Shown here: in pieces, positions 1 through 5,223 of the stretch
How the letters are laid out: every line of letters begins with the position of its first letter
Position numbering within the stretch: position 1 is the first letter of the stretch
NCBI GenBank assembly: GCA_014859075.1
Contig: JACUUW010000096.1
Coordinates: forward strand, 1 to 7,176
Reading direction: 5' to 3'
Source: Desulforudis sp.
GTDB lineage: Bacteria; Bacillota; Desulfotomaculia; Desulfotomaculales; Desulforudaceae
Length of the DNA: 7,176 nucleotides
The notes under the pieces: model-generated
Seen by the model: the letters and a program-made list of their open reading frames with translations, nothing else
Told to the model about the DNA's origin: nothing
Database searches by the model: none
Translations under genes and position numbers: made by a program

Positions 1-2
1 TT

Positions 3-239
3 ATCGTCCTGCGGGACCAGGACTCAAAACAGCTCCTGCTTCCGTTCCTGGGCCGGCCGACGGTGATCGTCTGCGAAACCCTGATTCCCTTCCCGGAACA
101 CAAGGTGCGCTTGACCACGGACCACGACCTCATCAACCGGCCCCTGGAAGAATGCTTCTACCTGCCCGATGGGACACCGGACCGGGAGAGCTTCCTTGTC
201 CGGCTGCCAACCCCAAGGATTGCCCGGAGCGGGTCGTAA
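3..239 (+). CDS. 3' end of an unrecognised protein (partial)
   Basis: The frame is open from the window edge to a TAA at 237-239, giving 78 residues of a C-terminus. It starts IVLRDQDSKQLLLPFLGR and ends with PTPRIARSGS. Third codon positions are GC-rich, as in the other genes here, and the stop lies about 30 bases before a strong palindromic terminator, so I read it as a genuine gene end rather than a chance frame. There are no membrane segments and no cysteine or histidine cluster; the composition is that of a soluble, partly beta-rich protein. I do not recognise the family and assign no function. The competing frame beginning at 152 runs through the terminator and is rejected. Confidence 0.55.
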   Translation: MVLRDQDSKQLLLPFLGRPTVIVCETLIPFPEHKVRLTTDHDLINRPLEECFYLPDGTPDRESFLVRLPTPRIARSGS

Positions 240-270
240 ACTCCGGGATGTTGTCCAAAGTACCTGATCC

Positions 271-300
271 ACCGGGTATGCGCATACCCGGTTTTTCTTT
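271..300 (+). terminator. Intrinsic terminator built on a perfect palindrome
   Basis: Bases 271-292 form a perfect 22-base palindrome (left arm ACCGGGTATGC, right arm its exact complement). It folds as a stem of about 9 bp with a GCGC loop and is followed directly by TTTTTCTTTTTC. This is a classic rho-independent terminator for the upstream partial gene, and it separates it from the helicase gene. Because it is a perfect palindrome it could also be a dimeric protein-binding site, but the T-rich tail favours termination. Confidence 0.8.
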
Positions 301-321
301 TTCTGAAAGGGGGAATGGGGC

Positions 322-2574
322 TTGCCCGTCCGGACAATCGTCAGCGCCTTGCGCACGCATCCCGAATACTCTAAAGCCGTTGCCGCCGTGTTGAAAACCC
401 CGGCCCGAAAGCCGGTTTACAAAAACCCCAACCCGCCGCTTCCAGAACCGGTCAGATTGTTTCTGGATCAGAGTGGCATGCGCCCCTATGTCCACCAGAC
501 ACAAGTGCTGGAGAAAACCAGGCAGGGGCAAAACGTCGTTCTGGTCACGGCTACCGCCAGCGGGAAATCGCTGGCCTTCACCTTGCCCGTCTTGGAAAGG
601 CTTTGTCAGGACCCGGCTGCGACGGCTTTATACCTGTATCCGATGAAGGCTCTGGCTTATGACCAACTTACTTTTCTTGAAAACCTCGAGCGGGAAACCG
701 CAATTGTGTTTAAGCCGGCGGTCTACGACGGGGATACGCCCAGATCCCGAAGAAGCCAAATTCGCCGGGACTCCCGCTTGATCTTGACCAACCCGCATGC
801 CCTGCACCACTACCTGTCCTGGCATAAGCTCTGGCGGCGATTCTTTCAGAACCTGAGGTTCATAGTAGTCGACGAGGCTCACTGGTACAGGGGGGTATTC
901 GGCGCGCACATTGCCTACGTACTCCGGCGCCTCCTGCGCATTCTGAATTACTACGGCTCTCACCCCCGGATCGTCCTGGCCTCGGCTACTATGGCCGACC
1001 CGGCGGAGCACGGGAGAAACCTTACTGGCAGGAACTTCTCCGTGGTGGACACGGACGGGTCCGCTCGGAGCACGAAAACCTACATTCTGTGGGACGCCGC
1101 TGCTGTTGATAAACCCGAGCAACTCCAGGCCGCCGATCTCTTCGCCGCCTGCGTCAGATCCGGCCTTCAGACCATTTGTTTCGCGCCGTCCAGGAAACTG
1201 GCCGAACTGACCGCCAAATGGGCCGGTCAGAAGGTGAGGGGCATCGCCTCCTACCGCGCCGGTTACTTGCCCGACGAGCGGAGGGAACTGGAAAGACAAC
1301 TGAAGGACGGGGAGATCCGGGGTGTCGCCTCCACTAACGCTCTTGAGTTGGGTGTGGACATCGGGGGCCTCGACGCCGCCATCGTCTCCGGCTGGCCCGG
1401 AACCGTGGCCTCGTTCAGACAGCGGGTGGGAAGGGCCGGGAGAGCCGGACAGGATGCCCTGGCGGTTCAGGTTTTCTTCTCCAACCCTCTGGACGGCTAC
1501 CTTCTGAAAAACCCGGAACTCATCTTCCGGGCGCCTTCGGAACAGGCGGTCATCGCTCTGGACAACCCGGAAATCCTGAAGGCCCATCTGAAATGCGCCG
1601 CCGAAGAACTACCCCTGACCGCTCAGGATGAAAGACATTTCGGACCCCACTACGTCAACACGGTCCGTGCCCTGATCAAAGAGAAGGGCGTCATCCTGGA
1701 TACCCACGGCTGGCGGCCCGGCCAGGAAACCCACATTGCCAAGCGTTACGTCTGTGTGGGGAAAAACGTCTCGTTCAGGGTCAGCCTTTCAGCTTTCGAG
1801 GGCGCCGAAATGCGACTGCTTTACGGCGGCAAACCGCTGGAGACCCTGAGTTTTTCCAAGGCCTGCCGCGAGGCTCACCCCGGAGCGGTCTTTCTCCACC
1901 GGGGAGATCCTTACGAAGTGAAAGAATTCCACCCCGATCGGGGGACCGTCACTGTTGAGCGTGCTTCCGGAGAACTGCACACCCAGGCCCAGGTGCATAC
2001 GGCTATCCATCCCAAACACGTCCTAAAAACCAAAAAGCTTCCCGGCATCATCCTGAATGTCGGCAAAGCCGCTGTTTCCCAAAAGACCAGGGGCTATCTC
2101 GTCAAGAAATACGACGAAGTTGTCGGCCGGCGCGAACTCGACAATATGCCTTCGGCCAGTCTCAACACCGTGGCCGTTTGGTTTCAACTGCAGAAAATCC
2201 CCCTGGTCGGGGACCTGGAAGGCGGCCTGCACGCGGCGGAACACGCCCTGATCGCGGTTGCCCCCCTGGTGGCCATGTGCGACCGGTGGGACGTCGGCGG
2301 CGTTTCGATGGCGAGAGATCACGATGGGATGCCCGCCGTTTATGTTTATGATGGCTTTCCCGGAGGCGCGGGGATCGCAGAACTGTTGTTTCGCCGGTTT
2401 CAGGAATGGACGGAAAAGGCCCTGGATCTGGTCAGAGAGTGCAAATGCAAAGACGGTTGTCCCCGTTGCATCCTGTCTCCGAAGTGCGGTAACGGAAATG
2501 AGCCGTTGAGCAAGGCGGGAGCGTTGCGGGTATTGGAATTTGTCGTTCCTGGCCGTATGGACGTCGGGGCTTGA
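322..2574 (+). CDS. mrfA: MrfA/YprA-like DEAH-box helicase with C-terminal four-cysteine (DUF1998-type) domain
   Basis: A superfamily 2 helicase of 750 residues; Bacillus subtilis MrfA (YprA) is about the same length. Visible motifs are Walker A TATASGKS (76-83), DEAH box VVDEAHW (182-188), motif III SAT (221-223), a motif V region STNALELGVDIG (337-348) and motif VI QRVGRAGRAG (367-376). The C-terminus carries the DUF1998-type region (about 615-725) with cysteines C707, C709, C713 and C716 plus C722 in SPKCGNGNEPL, the metal-binding signature of this family. MrfA is known to translocate on DNA and to act with the exonuclease MrfB in UvrABC-independent repair of mitomycin C damage. The start is TTG at 322, with AAAGGGGG about 8 bases upstream; the ATG at 315 is in another frame and stops quickly. 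The gene is followed after 21 bases by a small gene, probably cotranscribed. No MrfB-like gene is seen. The family assignment is firm; the substrate is inferred. Confidence 0.93.
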   Translation: MPVRTIVSALRTHPEYSKAVAAVLKTPARKPVYKNPNPPLPEPVRLFLDQSGMRPYVHQTQVLEKTRQGQNVVLVTATASGKSLAFTLPVLERLCQDPAATALYLYPMKALAYDQLTFLENLERETAIVFKPAVYDGDTPRSRRSQIRRDSRLILTNPHALHHYLSWHKLWRRFFQNLRFIVVDEAHWYRGVFGAHIAYVLRRLLRILNYYGSHPRIVLASATMADPAEHGRNLTGRNFSVVDTDGSARSTKTYILWDAAAVDKPEQLQAADLFAACVRSGLQTICFAPSRKLAELTAKWAGQKVRGIASYRAGYLPDERRELERQLKDGEIRGVASTNALELGVDIGGLDAAIVSGWPGTVASFRQRVGRAGRAGQDALAVQVFFSNPLDGYLLKNPELIFRAPSEQAVIALDNPEILKAHLKCAAEELPLTAQDERHFGPHYVNTVRALIKEKGVILDTHGWRPGQETHIAKRYVCVGKNVSFRVSLSAFEGAEMRLLYGGKPLETLSFSKACREAHPGAVFLHRGDPYEVKEFHPDRGTVTVERASGELHTQAQVHTAIHPKHVLKTKKLPGIILNVGKAAVSQKTRGYLVKKYDEVVGRRELDNMPSASLNTVAVWFQLQKIPLVGDLEGGLHAAEHALIAVAPLVAMCDRWDVGGVSMARDHDGMPAVYVYDGFPGGAGIAELLFRRFQEWTEKALDLVRECKCKDGCPRCILSPKCGNGNEPLSKAGALRVLEFVVPGRMDVGA

Positions 2575-2595
2575 GTGCGTGAAGGGGGATAAAGA

Positions 2596-2973
2596 ATGAT
2601 TGGACCATTCCTGGCTAATAAACACAAAACTCAATATGTGTATTTGGTCAACCAACTGAAAGGCGGTAAGGATCGCGGCTACCAGGCTCTGAGCTACATC
2701 CTGGCGGCCCCGGGGATGGAAGGGGCACGAATCATCTACCTGACCTGGCGGCGCGACGAGGAAAAGACCTGGGACGATTTGTGGAATGCGGCCAGCGTCC
2801 TGTCGCACGGAGAACAACTCTTGCTGCGGGTGGCCGTGAACCTGTATTCGGCTTCCGGCGCGGTGGATCTGTCTGCGGTATGCGGCATGCTCGATCAGGA
2901 TAATTTCACCATATTCGAGCGGGCGCTGCGGATTTATCGACATGGCCTTCGGGAAGCGGGCCCCCAGCTTTGA
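2596..2973 (+). CDS. Hypothetical protein, 125 residues, downstream of the helicase
   Basis: ATG at 2596 is preceded by AAGGGGG (2582-2588) at good spacing. The gene begins 21 bases after the helicase stop, so the two probably form an operon. The product is soluble and mixed alpha/beta, with no signal peptide or membrane helix. The N-terminal half is basic and aromatic (KHKTQYVYLVNQLKGGKDRGY). The C-terminal half contains LSHGEQLLLRVAVNLY (69-84), then VDLSAVCGMLDQDNF and a helical tail. The pattern 'SHGE-LLL-A-NLY ... VDL ... LD-DNF' looks like a conserved helical module, but I cannot name the family. It is far too short, and unlike in sequence, to be the exonuclease MrfB. Its function is unknown; context suggests a role near the helicase. 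Confidence 0.8.
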   Translation: MIGPFLANKHKTQYVYLVNQLKGGKDRGYQALSYILAAPGMEGARIIYLTWRRDEEKTWDDLWNAASVLSHGEQLLLRVAVNLYSASGAVDLSAVCGMLDQDNFTIFERALRIYRHGLREAGPQL

Positions 2974-3027
2974 CAACTGTCGCGGGAATTACTACCCCCA
3001 TTAAGTAGCAAAGATGAGAAATATCGC

Positions 3028-3057
3028 TTGACAGGGGAGGTTGGGGCATGTTAATCT
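3028..3057 (+). promoter_or_regulatory. Candidate sigma-A-type promoter
   Basis: A perfect -35 box TTGACA lies at 3028-3033. At 18 bp spacing there is an extended -10-like TGTTAATCT (TG at 3049-3050, hexamer TAATCT at 3052-3057). The -35 is consensus; the -10 hexamer is only a partial match, but the TG dinucleotide compensates. Transcription would start near 3064 and run through the hairpin-rich stretch towards the gene at 3369. The DNA around it is more AT-rich than the flanking genes, as expected for a promoter. Confidence 0.55.
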
Positions 3058-3063
3058 ACCGAT

Positions 3064-3267
3064 AGGCATTCCTATGCAGCAAATACGTTAACAAGGGTTT
3101 TTTAGTCACTTTACCGGCACTTTATGAGCCGGGCGCAAGTCTTATCGCGGACGCTTTAAGCGACCGCCCCAAAACCAGGTCTGACCCTGGCCATTTGATC
3201 CAAAAATAATAACCATCTATGTCCAAAAGCTCTCATTGCGGCAAAAGCCGTGGATGTGGGCTTTTTT
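3064..3267 (+). ncRNA. Candidate structured small RNA or long leader/attenuator (about 200 nt)
   Basis: There is no convincing reading frame between 2974 and 3368. The stretch from the candidate promoter to the intrinsic terminator at 3243-3267 holds consecutive hairpins. ATAGG/CCTAT is at 3062-3075 (overlapping the predicted start) and CCGGC/GCCGG at 3114-3132. GCGGACGC/GCGACCGC with one A-A mismatch is at 3147-3167, and CCAGG/CCTGG at 3175-3190. A promoter, serial hairpins and a terminator fit either a free-standing small RNA or an attenuated leader of the downstream small gene. I do not recognise it as a known riboswitch, 6S RNA or tmRNA. The ends are approximate and both readings are inference. 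Confidence 0.35.
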
Positions 3268-3271
3268 GCGT
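3243..3271 (+). terminator. Intrinsic terminator ahead of the small gene at 3369
   Basis: AAAAGCC (3243-3249) pairs with GGCTTTT (3259-3265) around a nine-base loop, and the right arm continues into a T run, then GCG and a second T run. This is a standard rho-independent shape. Because it lies between the candidate promoter and the next gene, it either ends a small RNA or acts as an attenuator controlling read-through into 3369-4871. Confidence 0.6.
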
Positions 3272-3274
3272 TTT

Positions 3275-3361
3275 TCCAAAAAAATGTCCAATACCCTCCG
3301 TCCCGAGTCGGGGCGGTCACTATTTTCCGGTGGCCGTCCAGGCCCCGGGTCAAAGGAGGGA
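3275..3361 (+). promoter_or_regulatory. Structured leader copy A that can bury the SD of the next gene
   Basis: CCCTCC (3294-3299) is complementary to GGAGGG (3355-3360), which contains the SD of the gene at 3369. Between them are two hairpins. The first is CCGTCCC/GGGGCGG (3298-3304 with 3310-3316, loop GAGTC, one T-G wobble). The second is GGCC/GGCC (3332-3335 with 3341-3344, loop GTCCA), extended by CCGG/CCGG across a one-base bulge. The outer pairing would hide the ribosome-binding site. The outer stem and first hairpin share two bases, so they may compete. A related copy lies before the gene at 3684. Confidence 0.5.
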
Positions 3362-3368
3362 TCGAAAA

Positions 3369-3569
3369 ATGCAGATCCGGCAGCTTCTGGCCGTCCGGGA
3401 AACAACCCGGGCCTGCCAGGCGAACGCCAAGGCTCCTGTCCGCGACACCGTGTCGGACGGGGACTCCTGGGCCGTCAAGCGCGCCCGGGAGCTTCAAAAG
3501 CGGGGAATCGCCGCCGATGTGCGCCGGTTCCAAAAGCATGAACCGCTCTGCGTGGTGTATTCGCGGTAG
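3369..3569 (+). CDS. Small basic hypothetical protein, 66 residues
   Basis: ATG at 3369 has a near-perfect SD, AAAGGAGGG, at 3352-3360, which fixes the start; the frame is open further upstream, but that part lies in the leader and terminator. The product is short, soluble and rich in Arg and Lys, with no membrane segment. It has a charged N-terminus with a single Cys (ETTRACQANAK), a helical middle (DSWAVKRARELQKRGIAADV) and a short hydrophobic end (LCVVYSR). The 'helix, then RGI-A-V, then a VVY strand' layout suggests a small alpha/beta fold, but I do not recognise a family. Its basic charge and its position just before a DNA-binding protein, behind the same type of leader, suggest co-regulation with it. 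No function is assigned. Confidence 0.72.
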   Translation: MQIRQLLAVRETTRACQANAKAPVRDTVSDGDSWAVKRARELQKRGIAADVRRFQKHEPLCVVYSR

Positions 3570-3580
3570 CTCTGGTTTTC

Positions 3581-3679
3581 TCCAAAACAACCCTCCGCCC
3601 TGGGTCAAGGGCGGCTGCGCTTTATTCGTGCGGCCGCTCCGGCGGCCCCGGGTTTGGCGCAAGTCCAAAATAGGAGGGG
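3581..3679 (+). promoter_or_regulatory. Structured leader copy B, related to copy A
   Basis: The arrangement matches copy A. TCCAAAA and ACCCTCCG come first, then the hairpin CCGCCCT/AGGGCGG (3595-3601 with 3608-3614, loop GGGTCA). The hairpin GGCCGC/GCGGCC follows (3632-3637 with 3642-3647, loop TCCG), then the shared string GGCCCCGGGT. GGAGGG at 3673-3678, part of the SD of the next gene, is complementary to CCCTCC at 3591-3596. Relative to A, the first hairpin changes a T-G wobble to C-G and a C-G pair to T-A, so the stem is kept while the bases change. This supports a selected RNA structure. Confidence 0.5.
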
Positions 3680-3683
3680 CACA

Positions 3684-4871
3684 ATGGCCAAGCCGTATTC
3701 CCCGCAAGAAGACCGCGTTATCAAGAAGGCGGTCATGTCCGCCCTCGCAAACGGAAGGACCGCAACCAGCGGCTTTCAAGCCGCCGTCAAAAAGTTGCGC
3801 GGCAGGACCGTCGGGGGCGTTCAAACCAGGTTTTATAACGCCCTGGTTCATGGACTTTCCAAAAAGGACCGGGATCTGGTCCAAAAGGCGGCCGCAACCG
3901 CGCGCAGGATTCGGGTGGACAATGGTGGTCGGCTGGACTCGGGGGCTATCCAAAAAGAGGCCGCCCATACAGCACAGGATCCGTTCAGGATTTTGGGAGC
4001 CGCGGGTTCGCCGGCCGGCGTCCGCGCGGCTTGGAAGGCGGCGTCTTCCGTCCCTGATGACAGCGGGCGTCAGTGGGCGCGCGCCGAGGTGTGCGCCCGG
4101 GCCCACGAAAACGGCGTCACGGTGAAAAAGATTGCGGAAGCCATCGGCATCAGCATTTCCCAGGTCAAGCAATTGGCCAAAACCTACAGGACGTTTCCGA
4201 ATCCCGAAGACCGGTTTCCGGTGTCTTTCTATCACCACCGGATTGTGGCCGGCCATTCGTCCGCAAACGGCCTTTTGCGCGCGGCTGCGGAAAACGGCTG
4301 GTCCACGCGGGAGCTGGAAGCGTGGGTTAAAACCGCTCACAAACCCGGCCGGACCGTCCGGACCCGGGAGAGCGTAATCGAGCGCCTGCACACCCGCAAC
4401 CGGGAACTGGAGAACCATTTGCGGGATGCGGAACTCCAGCAGGCGGTGAGTCAGGCTGAAATCGAGCGCTTGCGGGAATGGCTTCGTGCTTCCCGCAAAC
4501 TCAATGACAGCTTGGTGAAACAGCTTGCGGCTGCCAACCGGCATCGGTTCCGCAAGGCCGGCGAAGCCAAAACCGGGAACCCGCTGGAAGTGAGGTTAAC
4601 CGAAGGACAGAAGATAGTGGCCGGGCTCGGCGCTTGCGCTGTCACCGCAGGCCGGGAGGGTGTCAGGAAAATCCCGGGGGCTTTCGATGTTTTGATGCGA
4701 TTGGACTTTGCGTGCGGTCGTATCAGGAATTCGGTTCCCGCGGCCCTGGCCGATCCGAAAAACGCCGGCCGCCGCCTGACTCGAGTTCGGGAAATGATGG
4801 CTTTGCTCGATGCCTGCGTAACGTGGGTGGAGAAAACCGCTTCCGCGAAAACAGCCGCGAAAGCGGTCTAA
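3684..4871 (+). CDS. DNA-binding protein: SANT/Myb-like N-terminus, ParB/KorB-like HTH, coiled coil
   Basis: ATG at 3684 follows AGGAGGGG (3672-3679) at normal spacing; an earlier in-frame start at 3654 lies in the leader and is rejected. The product has 395 residues. Residues 1-56 (YSPQEDRVIKKAV..., RTVGGVQTRFYNALV) resemble the SANT/Myb-like domain of RsfA-type Firmicute regulators. Residues about 130-170 form a helix-turn-helix (GVTVKKIAEAIGISISQVKQL). It is followed by FYHHRIVAG (182-190) and GWSTRELEAWV (205-215), a pattern seen in ParB/KorB-like and related element-borne DNA-binding proteins. Residues about 228-290 are a charged coiled coil. The 100-residue C-terminus is helical and unassigned. 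Likely roles are a transcriptional regulator, a partition-like factor or a replication accessory protein of the element. TCCAAAA repeats in and upstream of the gene are possible targets (inference). Confidence 0.85.
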   Translation: MAKPYSPQEDRVIKKAVMSALANGRTATSGFQAAVKKLRGRTVGGVQTRFYNALVHGLSKKDRDLVQKAAATARRIRVDNGGRLDSGAIQKEAAHTAQDPFRILGAAGSPAGVRAAWKAASSVPDDSGRQWARAEVCARAHENGVTVKKIAEAIGISISQVKQLAKTYRTFPNPEDRFPVSFYHHRIVAGHSSANGLLRAAAENGWSTRELEAWVKTAHKPGRTVRTRESVIERLHTRNRELENHLRDAELQQAVSQAEIERLREWLRASRKLNDSLVKQLAAANRHRFRKAGEAKTGNPLEVRLTEGQKIVAGLGACAVTAGREGVRKIPGAFDVLMRLDFACGRIRNSVPAALADPKNAGRRLTRVREMMALLDACVTWVEKTASAKTAAKAV

Positions 4872-4875
4872 AACA

Positions 4876-4912
4876 AAGGAGCCGCAAGGCCCCTTCAAGA
4901 TCAAAAGGGGGG
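4876..4912 (+). promoter_or_regulatory. Possible RNA toggle with mutually exclusive hairpins
   Basis: The strand CCCCTT (4890-4895) can pair upstream in the stem AAGG-A-GCC / GGC-C-CCTT (4876-4883 with 4888-4895, GCAA tetraloop, one A-C mismatch). It can instead pair downstream with AAGGGG (4905-4910), part of the G-rich SD-like run AAAAGGGGGGTGA. The two folds exclude each other, and only the second hides the SD-like run. This is the geometry of a translational switch. It is seen by eye only; no ligand or factor is known. Confidence 0.35.
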
Positions 4913-5004
4913 TGAGACCTTTCTCAATGGGTTTGGTGGTTCATCCCGGACGAAACCCTTTCGGGCCGCACCCGCGGGAGCGTGGCGGCTGCGAAGGGGG
5001 GTGA
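4912..5004 (+). CDS. Tiny reading frame overlapping the next one (tentative)
   Basis: A 30-codon frame opens at GTG 4912 or, more plausibly, at ATG 4927 (25 residues, MGLVVHPGRNPFGPHPRERG...). It lies downstream of AAAAGGGGGG (4903-4912), though the spacing from SD to ATG (about 14 bases) is long. Its TGA (5002-5004) overlaps the GTG (5001-5003) of the following frame as GTGA, a typical layout for translational coupling. The peptide is rich in Gly, Pro, Arg and His, and its last codons are the SD of the next frame. It may therefore be only a leader peptide, or not translated at all. Confidence 0.25.
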   Translation: MRPFSMGLVVHPGRNPFGPHPRERGGCEGG

Positions 5005-5105
5005 TCCTTATCGAGATCATCAACCTGTTGACAGCGGCCGTCAGGCTGTTGTCGGCGGTTCTTGGGCTCGTGTCGGGTTGCCGCAAGAGAAAGAAAAAGC
5101 GTTAG
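5001..5105 (+). CDS. Tiny hydrophobic peptide with basic tail, 34 residues
   Basis: The frame runs from GTG 5001 to TAG 5103-5105. It is preceded by AAGGGGGG, which continues as GTGATCC, so the run matches the full complement of the 16S 3' end with one G for A. The SD touches the start codon, so initiation probably relies on coupling to the overlapping frame upstream. The peptide is one hydrophobic, amphipathic helix (ILIEIINLLTAAVRLLSAVL) with Glu, Asn, Arg and Ser spaced three to four residues apart. It ends in a strongly basic tail (CRKRKKKR). Small holin-like or type I toxin-like peptides share this build, but there is no recognisable family match. Length and start make it uncertain. Confidence 0.45.
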   Translation: MILIEIINLLTAAVRLLSAVLGLVSGCRKRKKKR

Positions 5106-5119
5106 GTAACGCCTAACGC
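5099..5119 (+). repeat. Nested inverted/direct repeat around GCGTTA
   Basis: GCGTTAGG (5099-5106) and CCTAACGC (5112-5119) form an 8 bp stem with a five-base loop. A shorter alternative, GCGTTA/TAACGC (5099-5104 with 5107-5112), uses the same left arm. TAACGC occurs twice in tandem. The repeat overlaps the stop of the tiny peptide at 5001-5105. There is no T run after it, so it is a poor terminator; an RNA-stabilising hairpin or a protein-binding site is more likely. Confidence 0.5.
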
Positions 5120-5223
5120 AAGCACCAAAAGTCCCGTTCAAAAAACCACCCGCTCCCGCCTTGGGAGCTTCTGGTTGTCTACAGTTTACCAAAGCCCATT
5201 CTCATTTTCAAGGGGGTTGTCCG
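5120..5223 (+). promoter_or_regulatory. Leader of ssb with a hairpin
   Basis: The stretch before ssb contains GCTCCC/GGGAGC (5152-5157 with 5163-5168, loop GCCTT), followed by a short T-rich run too weak to be a confident terminator. AACC (5144-5147) followed by CC (5149-5150) can pair, with one mismatch, with GGGGGTT (5212-5218), which includes the ssb SD. No convincing promoter was found; a TTGTCT at 5175 has no good -10 partner. Confidence 0.3.

Larger units (their letters stand above)
3199..3955 (+). repeat. Cluster of nine same-strand TCCAAAA heptamers
   Basis: TCCAAAA occurs at 3199-3205, 3222-3228, 3275-3281, 3529-3535, 3581-3587, 3664-3670, 3858-3864, 3880-3886 and 3949-3955, always on the + strand. 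I found none elsewhere in the window and no reverse-complement copies. Five are in non-coding DNA. Four lie inside the two coding regions, where they read as Ser-Lys or Gln-Lys codons in more than one frame. Several spacings (about 52-53 and 22-23 bases) are close to whole helical turns. They could be binding sites for the DNA-binding protein encoded at 3684-4871, or simply codon and leader-repeat bias; function is inference. Confidence 0.5.

Noticed and set aside
152..394. Plus-strand frame crossing the terminator and the start of the helicase gene
   Set aside because: It runs through the palindromic terminator, overlaps two better-supported genes in other frames and has no SD.
2023..2976. 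Long antisense open frame opposite the helicase 3' end and the small gene (similar ones at 628-1587, 3156-4544 and 5666-6313)
   Set aside because: They lie opposite well-supported genes, have no good SD or family resemblance, and are expected mirror images of GC-rich codon bias.
3048..3065. Minimal frame MLIYR with an SD-like GGGGAGG upstream
   Set aside because: It sits inside the predicted promoter, upstream of the likely transcript start, and is only five codons long.
3064..3267. 6S RNA, tmRNA or a known riboswitch
   Set aside because: There is no long closing stem with a central bubble, no tRNA-like ends, and no aptamer core that I recognise.
5028..5056. TTGACA at 5028-5033 as a promoter -35 box
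   Set aside because: At 16-18 bp spacing there is only GC-rich sequence with no -10-like hexamer, and it lies within the tiny hydrophobic frame.
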